A DNA stretch of 64,000 bases from Pseudomonas putida (GTDB lineage: Bacteria > Pseudomonadota > Gammaproteobacteria > Pseudomonadales > Pseudomonadaceae). The DNA is taken from assembly GCF_002025705.1 (NCBI RefSeq), contig NZ_CP018846.1, positions 2,223,501 to 2,287,500 on the forward strand. Reading direction: 5' to 3'. This document shows positions 32,710-40,500 of the stretch, piece after piece. The notes under the pieces are model-generated. The model was not told the DNA's origin and made no database searches. It saw only the letters and a program-made list of their open reading frames with translations. A program made the translations under genes and the position numbers. The stretch's first letter is position 1, and every line of letters starts with the position of its first letter.

Positions 32710-34851
32710 GTGTCCGATCAAGCTGAAGTCGGTGAGCACCAAACACGTGATAGCGGCCTGGCCTGCCTGGTCATGCTGGCGCGATATCACGATGTAGCGG
32801 TTTCTTCTGAACAACTGAGCCATGAGTTTGCAACGGATGGCATGCCATTTTCCGTTGCGCAGATATTGCGGGCGTTCCAGCAATTTCGCCTGAAAGCCAA
32901 ACATCGACGCACCGACCTGAAGCGCCTGGCGCACATGCCGCTGCCGGCCATCGCAGCGGACAGGCAAGGTGGCTATTTCATCATTGCCCGGATAGAGGGC
33001 GAGCGAGTGCTGGTGCAGGACCCACGGGTTTTTGCGCCGCAAACCTGGACGCTGGCCGAGCTCGAGCAGCGCTGGGCCGGGGAGCTGATTCTGGTCCGCT
33101 CGGACGCGCCCTTGCCGCGAGGGCTTGAACGGTTTGACCTGACCTGGTTTATCCCGGCAGTGGTCAAGCATCGAAAGTTGCTGGGTGAGGTATTGCTGGT
33201 TTCACTCATCATCCAGATCCTCGCACTGCTGACGCCGTTGTTCTTCCAAGTGGTAATGGACAAAGTACTGGTCCACCGGGGCCTGACCACTCTGGATGTG
33301 ATTGCGCTGGGCCTGTTGACTGTATTGCTCTTCGAAAGTTTGCTCAGTGGCTTGCGTGCCTATGTGTCGGCGCATACCGCTTCGCGCATCGATGTTGAAC
33401 TGGGCGCCAAGTTGTTTCAGCACTTGATAGAACTACCGCTCGCCTATTTTCAGGCGCGGCGCGTTGGGGATTCGGTTGCTCGCGTGCGTGAACTGGAAAA
33501 CATCCGCAGTTTTCTGACCAGTAACAGCATCACCTTGCTGTTGGATATGTTGTTCGTTGCGGTATTCATCGTGGTCATGTTGCTGTACAGCGGTTGGCTG
33601 ACGCTGCTGGTCATCGCTTCATTGCCGCTTTACCTGCTTGTCTCGGTGCTGGTCACCCCTGTGTTGCGTGCCCGGATCGACCAGAGCTTTCAACGTGGCG
33701 CGGAAAACCAGGCCTTCCTGGTAGAAGCGGTCAATGGCATCGACACGTTGAAAACCATGGCTGTAGAGCCGCAAGTCACGCGTAGATGGAACCAGCAGCT
33801 GGCGGCCTATGTTACCGCCAGTTTCAAGACCCAGAACCTCTCCAACATCGCCAATGAAAGCGTTGCCCTCATCGGCAAACTGGTCACGGTCGGCACCTTG
33901 TGGCTGGGTGCGCGGCTGGTCATCGAGGGGGAACTGACGGTCGGCGAACTGATCGCCTTCAACATGCTCGCGGGCCGTGTGGCCCAGCCGATCATGCGCC
34001 TGGCGCAGTTGTGGACGAGCTTTCAGCAGACCGGTATCTCGATCCAGAGGCTGGGCGACATCCTCAACAACCGTACCGAGGTCAGCCATGGCGCGCAGTT
34101 GCCTGCGTTGAGCGGGGGCATCGAACTCGATCAGGTGTGCTTCCGTTATCGCCCGGGTGGCAACGAGGTCCTGCGCGACGTCAGCCTGAAGATCAGCCCT
34201 GGCGAAGTGATCGGCATTGTCGGCAGGTCAGGTTCAGGCAAAAGTACGCTGACCCGCCTGATACAACGGCTGTATTCGCCGGAAAGGGGGCGGGTGCTGC
34301 TCGATGGTGCCGACCTGGCGCTGGCCGATGTCTCTTCGCTGCGACGGCAGGTCGGTGTGGTGCTGCAGGAGAACATGCTGTTCCGGCGCACCGTGCGCGA
34401 GAACATCGCGTTGGCCAACCCTGCAGCCCCCCTTGAGGAGGTCATTGCAGCGGCCACGCTGGCAGGTGCGCATGAGTTCATCCTCGAGCTGCCTGACGGC
34501 TATGAAACATTGGTTGGCGAGCACGGCGCCAGCCTGTCGGGTGGCCAGCGGCAACGGATCGCGATCGCCCGTGCTTTGATGGGCAACCCGCGCATTCTCA
34601 TTCTGGATGAAGCCACCAGTGCCCTGGACTATGAGTCCGAACGGATCATCCAGCAGAACATGGCGCGTATCTGCGCCCGGCGTACCGTGATCATCATCGC
34701 CCACCGCCTTTCTGCCGTGCGCCATGCCGACCGCATCGTGGTCATGGAGCGGGGGCAGATCATCGAGCAGGGCGCTCACGATGTTCTGTTGGGCAACCCG
34801 CAAGGCGCTTATGCCTACCTGCATCGGTTGCAACAGGGGGCGGCAGCATGA
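32710..34851 (+). CDS. Type I secretion ABC exporter (HlyB/RtxB-like)
   Basis: A 713-residue inner-membrane exporter. An N-terminal C39-like domain (residues ~1-125) has SGLACLVMLARYHDV, where true peptidases have a catalytic Cys (DCG/ECG); here it is Ser, so it should bind but not cut cargo. Six helices (about 150-440) and an ABC ATPase follow, with Walker A near 505-513 (GRSGSGKST), LSGGQRQR near 609 and LILDEATSALD. The frame extends to 32608, but GTG at 32710 follows a GGGGTG site and gives the HlyB length. It overlaps the hlyD-like gene by 4 nt. Cargo is likely the RTX protease at 37553. Confidence 0.92.
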   Translation: MSDQAEVGEHQTRDSGLACLVMLARYHDVAVSSEQLSHEFATDGMPFSVAQILRAFQQFRLKAKHRRTDLKRLAHMPLPAIAADRQGGYFIIARIEGERVLVQDPRVFAPQTWTLAELEQRWAGELILVRSDAPLPRGLERFDLTWFIPAVVKHRKLLGEVLLVSLIIQILALLTPLFFQVVMDKVLVHRGLTTLDVIALGLLTVLLFESLLSGLRAYVSAHTASRIDVELGAKLFQHLIELPLAYFQARRVGDSVARVRELENIRSFLTSNSITLLLDMLFVAVFIVVMLLYSGWLTLLVIASLPLYLLVSVLVTPVLRARIDQSFQRGAENQAFLVEAVNGIDTLKTMAVEPQVTRRWNQQLAAYVTASFKTQNLSNIANESVALIGKLVTVGTLWLGARLVIEGELTVGELIAFNMLAGRVAQPIMRLAQLWTSFQQTGISIQRLGDILNNRTEVSHGAQLPALSGGIELDQVCFRYRPGGNEVLRDVSLKISPGEVIGIVGRSGSGKSTLTRLIQRLYSPERGRVLLDGADLALADVSSLRRQVGVVLQENMLFRRTVRENIALANPAAPLEEVIAAATLAGAHEFILELPDGYETLVGEHGASLSGGQRQRIAIARALMGNPRILILDEATSALDYESERIIQQNMARICARRTVIIIAHRLSAVRHADRIVVMERGQIIEQGAHDVLLGNPQGAYAYLHRLQQGAAA

Positions 34852-36266
34852 GTGCGCCTGTCCTCGACCTGCTGGAACGCTACCGCGAGGCATGGCGCAA
34901 CGCCTGGGGGCGCCGCCGCGTCATGCAAGGGGAACCACGGGAAGCCGATGAGCTGGCGTTCCTGCCCGCGGCGCTGGCCTTGCAGGAAACCCCGGTACAT
35001 CCGCTACCGCGCCGCGTGCAATGGTGCCTGCTGGCGCTGATAGCGCTGGCCTTGCTGTGGGCCTGCCTGGGCGAAATCGATGTAGTCGCCAGCGCCGAGG
35101 GCAGGATCGTGCCCAGCGGCAGGAGCAAGGTGATCCAGGCCAGTGAGGTCGCGGTGGTGCAGGCGATTCATGTGGTGGATGGCCAGACCGTTGCCAGAGG
35201 CGACCTGCTGGTTGAACTCGAAGGGCAACTGACCGCCGCCGACATCAAGCGCCTGAATAGTGAGCTGCTGGCAGCCCGGATCGACCTGGCACGCGCTGCT
35301 ACCTTGCTGGAAGCGCTCGATGGCAACACCGCGCCGGCCTCCCTGGCGCCACGCATTCCCCAGGCCACGGCGCTACAGCAAGCAGCCGCACAACGCTGGC
35401 TGCATGGGCAGTACCAGGAGCTGCGCACTTCGTTGCAACAGGCGGATGCCGAAATCGCCCAGCGCGGAGCAGAGATGCGCTCGGCGCAAGCCCGCGCCGA
35501 TGCGCTGCAGCAATTGCTGGTGATTACCCGCCAGCTCACGGCGGACTACCAGCAACTGTTCAGCGAGTCGGCGGTTGCCAAGCACACCTACCTGGAGAAG
35601 GAACAGGCCCGCCTGGAACAAGAGCGCGAGCTGGCCATTCAACGTTCACGCATCGAAGAACTGGGCGCTGCCCGCCTGGCGGCCCAGCACCGCCGCGAAG
35701 GCATCATCGCCCAGCTGCGCCGGGCCATGCTCGACCTGCATGCCGAGGCCGACCGGCAGATCGCGACCCTGAGCCAGGAGTTGTACAAGGCCGAGCAACG
35801 GCATCGGCTCCGGGCGCTGACATCCCCGGTCGACGGCACGGTGCAGCAATTGGCCATTCATACCCAAGGTGGAGTTGTGACCCCTGCGCAAACACTGATG
35901 GTGATTGTGCCAAGTGATCAGCCAGTTGAAGTGGAAGTGCAGATCGAGAACAAGGATATCGGCTTTGTACAGGCGGGGCAGGCGGTAGAGGTGAAAGTCG
36001 AGACCTTTACGTTTACCAAGTATGGCGTTGTGCCGGGGGTTGTTCAGAGTGTTTCCAATGATGCCGTTGAAGATGAGCGGCGGGGGTGGGTTTACAACGC
36101 TCGGATTCAGTTGGGATTAAGTACTTTGCGGATTGGGGATAAAGATGTGCCGCTTGCGCCTGGTATGGCTGTGCGTGCAGAACTGATTATTGATAAGCGG
36201 AAGGTGATTAGTTACTTCCTTAGTCCGTTGCAGCGGCATGTTAGAGAGAGCTTGGGAGAGCGATGA
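34848..36266 (+). CDS. Type I secretion membrane-fusion protein (HlyD family)
   Basis: A 472-residue adaptor with a cytoplasmic start, one membrane helix (LLALIALALLWACLGE, about residues 63-79), a lipoyl half (GRIVPSGRSKVIQASEVAVV), a long coiled coil (about 130-300, rich in Gln, Ala and Glu) and a second lipoyl/beta-barrel part. The C-terminal KTV-like ending (IIDKRKVISYFLSPLQRHVRESL) is typical of HlyD. Base use changes within the gene: the last ~400 nt are clearly AT-richer than the rest (26 of 60 bases are G or C in 36181-36240). The reading frame and protein family continue unbroken across this change. Confidence 0.92.
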   Translation: MSAPVLDLLERYREAWRNAWGRRRVMQGEPREADELAFLPAALALQETPVHPLPRRVQWCLLALIALALLWACLGEIDVVASAEGRIVPSGRSKVIQASEVAVVQAIHVVDGQTVARGDLLVELEGQLTAADIKRLNSELLAARIDLARAATLLEALDGNTAPASLAPRIPQATALQQAAAQRWLHGQYQELRTSLQQADAEIAQRGAEMRSAQARADALQQLLVITRQLTADYQQLFSESAVAKHTYLEKEQARLEQERELAIQRSRIEELGAARLAAQHRREGIIAQLRRAMLDLHAEADRQIATLSQELYKAEQRHRLRALTSPVDGTVQQLAIHTQGGVVTPAQTLMVIVPSDQPVEVEVQIENKDIGFVQAGQAVEVKVETFTFTKYGVVPGVVQSVSNDAVEDERRGWVYNARIQLGLSTLRIGDKDVPLAPGMAVRAELIIDKRKVISYFLSPLQRHVRESLGER

Positions 36267-36300
36267 GACTGCCTAAGTGTGGTGTTGAAGAGTGGGCTCA

Positions 36301-36435
36301 ATGAAGAAGTCACTGGGGGTGTACGTGTTGATGGTGATGTGGAATTTACTAAGGGTTTTGGTGTTCTTGATGCTGTTGTTCTTGCCAGGTAGCTTATTTG
36401 GCTACCTGCTTTTGATTAGGTGGTGGTTTGGCTAG
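36301..36435 (+). CDS. Small membrane protein (44 residues), related to two neighbours
   Basis: This small frame encodes MKKSLGVYVLMVMWNLLRVL followed by a hydrophobic stretch (VFLMLLFLPGSLFGYLLLIRW). It predicts one or two membrane segments. Its start closely resembles the 37-residue product at 37270 and, more loosely, the N-terminus of the 254-residue protein at 36481. The start has only a weak ribosome-binding site (GAAGAGTGGG). It may be a real small membrane protein or a shortened copy of the 254-residue gene. Confidence 0.55.
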   Translation: MKKSLGVYVLMVMWNLLRVLVFLMLLFLPGSLFGYLLLIRWWFG

Positions 36436-36480
36436 GCGGGCGATTCCGCCATAAGGGGCTGTTTGCTTGGGAGGTTTCTA

Positions 36481-37245
36481 ATGCTGAAACTTGATGCTAT
36501 TCGGCTGTATGTAATTGTTTGGCGGCTGCTGAGGGTTTGTGGTGGATTTTTTTTCATCGTTTGGATTGGGCCATATGTTTGGGCGGGTGTTTATCATTAT
36601 CTATATGCGAAGCCAGTTCAGCCCTATGAGCCACCTCCGGTTGTCTGCGGAAAAATGACAGGTGAGGTGTATGAGTTCTCCCGGTTATACCTTCCTTTTT
36701 GGCCTGAGTACGAAAAGGTACCTTCAAATGGTTCGTACTATGTGGAAAAAAACGATTGCGAAAAGAATATTGAATTAATTTTCCTGGCAATGACTTGGCC
36801 AGGGTTGGGGTCTACAGAAGATCGCCGGGTTTATGAACGGCTTTTGGATAAGAAAGGTTTGTTGGTTGCAGTTGCTCCGGTGGTGGCGAGTGAAAACTAT
36901 CTTGATCGATGGCGAGACTACCTGTTAGCGAAACTGTCATTTCAGGTCGCGCCCGTTGCTGTATATGACAGTTCGCTAAGTCTCTATGGCTCAGTGGATA
37001 ACGGTTTTTCTTGGGGGCGGCAAAGCAGAAGAATTTTTTGGAGCGAAGAGTTAGGGGTGATTACATCAGTGACCATTTGCAACTGGCAAGCGCGGGAGCC
37101 AGATTTCTATGCTTGTGAAATGACATTTTTGATGCGCGGGTCTTTGATAGTGAGAGTCACGATGTCTCCGGAAAATCTGGGGCAATGGTACGAAGTCAGG
37201 CGTGCGCTCGAAGCATTTATCGTCGATAGAAAGAAAGTCATGTGA
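36481..37245 (+). CDS. Unrecognised membrane-anchored protein between T1SS genes and cargo
   Basis: A 254-residue protein with one N-terminal membrane helix (LYVIVWRLLRVCGGFFFIVW) and a hydrophilic domain that has several cysteines and many aromatics (CGKMTGEVYEFSRLYLPFW, CNWQAREPDFYACEMTF). I do not recognise the family. The ATG at 36481 has GGGAGG 6 nt upstream; the frame opens earlier at a TTG. Its low GC matches the patch it sits in. Lying between exporter and cargo, it may be a cargo-specific immunity, maturation or anchoring protein. That is inference from position only. Confidence 0.7.
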   Translation: MLKLDAIRLYVIVWRLLRVCGGFFFIVWIGPYVWAGVYHYLYAKPVQPYEPPPVVCGKMTGEVYEFSRLYLPFWPEYEKVPSNGSYYVEKNDCEKNIELIFLAMTWPGLGSTEDRRVYERLLDKKGLLVAVAPVVASENYLDRWRDYLLAKLSFQVAPVAVYDSSLSLYGSVDNGFSWGRQSRRIFWSEELGVITSVTICNWQAREPDFYACEMTFLMRGSLIVRVTMSPENLGQWYEVRRALEAFIVDRKKVM

Positions 37246-37269
37246 TGTGTCGTAAATCAAGGAGGTTAG

Positions 37270-37383
37270 ATGAAAAAATCCTTCGGCATGTTTGCGCTGA
37301 TTGTCGTGTGGAACGTGCTGAGGCTTTTGGTTTTGCTGATGCTTTTTCTTTCAACTGCAAATGTTGGATTCGCTGCGGCGTAG
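37270..37383 (+). CDS. Small membrane protein (37 residues), paralogue of the 36301 product
   Basis: MKKSFGMFALIVVWNVLRLL continues as VLLMLFLSTANVGFAAA. It has a near-consensus AAGGAGG ribosome-binding site 4 nt upstream, stronger than most genes here, which argues that it is translated. The N-terminus matches the 44-residue product at 36301 at M-K-K-S, W-N and L-R. It could also be read as a signal peptide with little mature protein. Confidence 0.6.
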   Translation: MKKSFGMFALIVVWNVLRLLVLLMLFLSTANVGFAAA

Positions 37384-37552
37384 GTGGTTTCGGTCTCGTC
37401 TTAAGAGGTGTTACTCGCTGGTCGCGGAATTAATTGTTGTTGGCGTTGTTGTTTCATCGTTCTCGCATGTGCAGCAGTGTCCGGTAAGATAAGTTAATAG
37501 GGCTGATGCATTGTGTGAAGAAATTACATGAGCTATAACTTGAGGGTTTTTT

Positions 37553-40500
37553 ATGTCTGGCTTGCTTCAGGAAGATGTAAGGCGTGCGCGCGAGATTTTC
37601 GAATCTGAAGGGATTGGCGCAATGTATGACTATTTGGAAAGTAAAGGGGATCGCTATGCGATTCTCGCAAATGGGGTGGCAAGAGGGAACTCAATAGCAG
37701 GCATTGCTGCGATCGATTTTATGAAGCGCACGGAACAAGGCGCCGGTCGCCCCATGCAGGAGGAGGATGTCGAACAGGTACGATTTAAAATGGCCGAGGC
37801 CTATCTGGGAGTATTGGCTGAAAAAGTCAAGGCAGGAACTATTGATCTCGAAATCAATCATTTGGAGGTGTGGGGATTTCACTCGAATGTTTTCGAAGAT
37901 ATGGGAAGATCAAAAGACGCTTGGACGCTGAATACCGTATTTAATTTGCTTCATGAAGACGCACGGGAGACCTATTGGAAAGAGGTTTTGGGCGCGGCAG
38001 GGAGCCTACCCTCTGAGTTATGGCTGTCGCTTCGAACTGATGCGAGCGTGGCATTTTCGTCAGCGATGGCGCCTGAAGAGTTACGTGTCCAAGCAGAGTC
38101 CTGGAAAGCTAGGATTGATTCACCAGGAGGAGTGGCGTCCGTTTTACTAGGCTTAGGTACCGTGACGGCAAATGGTATCCAGGGTGTGATCTCAGATTTG
38201 ATCAACACGGATGGGCCCGCACCTTCCCAACCCATCCAGATCGAAATCACCCCAACCACCGACTCCCGCCGCGACCTACAAGGCCAGGACGACATCCGTA
38301 ACGACGTCTCCGCCGGCTATGTCACCCGCCGCCTGACCCACAGCATTGCCTTCACCGACAAAACCCTCGACAACACTGACTTCACCTCCGCCCAGCTGGG
38401 CAGCCTGGCCACTGGCGGCATTCGCCCCGGCGAACTGCAGGTAGACCCCAACGTGCGCCCCAACCAGCACCTGGCGCAGTTCTACCAGGATGGCACTGAC
38501 ACGCCGGACTTCAGCCTGCGCAACGCCGCTGTCTTGAACGGCCTGGCCGCCATGACCACGGTCAACACCTTCGTCGACCCGCTGTTGTTCGACCTCAGTG
38601 GCCAAGGCGCAGGGATGACCGGTATCGAGGACGCCGTGCTGTTCGATGTCGACAACAGCGGCCAGCTACGGCGCACAGGCTGGGCCGACCGGCAGACCGG
38701 GATGTTGGTGCACGATGACGGCAGTGGGCAGGTCGTCAGCATCCGCCAGCTGTTCTCTGAATACTACGGTGGCCAGCCAGGCAGCAACGGCGCGTCGGGC
38801 GAGGCGCCTTTCAAGGATGGCTTCGCTGCGCTGGCCAGCGTAGATGCCAATGCCGATGGCTTGATTACCCCCGAAGATGCGGCGTGGGCAGAGCTGAAGC
38901 TGTGGGTCGATGCGAACCATGATGGCCGAACCGATGCCGGTGAGCTCAAGGCACTGCCGGAACACGGCATCACGCAGATCGACCTGCGTCAGGTCCAGCC
39001 AGTGAACGAGGTGCGCCAGGGCAACGAAGTCATCTCCCGCGGCGCGTTCGTGGCCAATGGCGTGGAACGGGAAGTGCTGGCAGTGAAGTACCTCGCCGAC
39101 ACAGTGGGCAATCTCGTGGAGCAGCAAGACGGCGCCACCTTGCTGACCTCCGTCAGTGGGTCGATCTCGCGCCGTTCCTATATCAGCAACAGCCCGCAAG
39201 GTACCGAGCTCGATGCCGCCGCGCTAGGCGTGGATACCGTCCAGGGCGGGGCGGGTGACGATGTGCTCAAGGCCGCACCAGGCGGCAGCTGGCTGGTGGG
39301 TGGCGCTGGCAGCAACACCTATGAAGGCGGCGCCGGTGACGATGTGCTGGTGATCAGCGCCAGTGACCAGCAGGCCAACATCCGGGGTAACGGCGGGCGC
39401 GATACTGCTCTGATCGTCGGCATGCAGGGTGTCGGCCTGAACATGGCCGAGGCCGGGCTGACCATCGCCCAAGGTGGCCGTGGCAGAGACGTGATTGCCA
39501 GCGGCGGGCAGCGCGGCGTTTTCATCAAGGGTGGCTCTGGCGACAGCCTGCTGATCGGTGGTGGCGGCAACGATGTGCTGGTTGGCGGAACGGGCCGCAA
39601 CACTATCATCGGCGGCACTGGCAAGGCGGTCATCTATGCCGGCCCCAATGGCGATCGGATTCAGGCCTCGGCCGCAGGCAGCATCATCCACGCCGGCGGC
39701 GGTGCAGACCAGATCATGGGCGGTGCGGCGGATGACGTCATCGAGGCCGGGCGCGGCGATGCAATCATCGACGGCGCAGGTGGAGTCAACCTTGTCACCC
39801 TGCATGGCAATCACGATGAGTACCTGATTGCGCGCACGGCGACGGGCTATCAGATCACTGATCGGCAGGCTGGGCGTGACGGTAGCCTGGCCTTGAGCAA
39901 TGTTCAGAAACTCAGTTTTGCCGATATAGCGTCGGTCGACCTGCAAGCCCCCGGTGCACTGCCGGTTGGCGATACCCTTGCCCCGGAACAGATGGCGGCA
40001 TTCACCACCACGCCAGACGCCCTGGTCATTCCTGCCTCGGTGCTACTGGCCAACGACCTGCCACTCAACAGTACTGGCCCACTGCGGATTGCCTCGGTCG
40101 GCGACGGGACGGGTGCGACCGTCCGGCTCAACGAGCAGGGTGATGTCGAAGTCACGCCGTTGCCTGGCCATGATGCTGATGTGACCTTCCGCTATGACCT
40201 GGTCGATGCTGCCGGCAACGCATCGATGGGCGTGACGGAGGTCTCCAGCGGCGCATCGGCACCCTTGCGCGCCACAGTGACCTTGCGTCACGAACAGTCG
40301 CCTGTCGATCCGTTGGCGCCACGCCAGTGGTACCTCGATGAGATCGATGTCCAGCCGATCTGGCGTGAGTTCACGGGCAAGGGCGTGAGGATCGGCCAGT
40401 TCGAGCCTGGGGGTGAATTCGCCGTTGCGCCGGAAATTCTCGACATCGAACACCCGGACCTGAAAGCCAATATCGACCCCATCTGGCTGCAGACCCAGCG

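Noticed and set aside
36267-36300. Transposon or integron boundary next to the low-GC patch
   Set aside because: No inverted terminal repeats, target duplications, integrase gene or attC-like site were seen; recombination within coding sequence explains the edges better.
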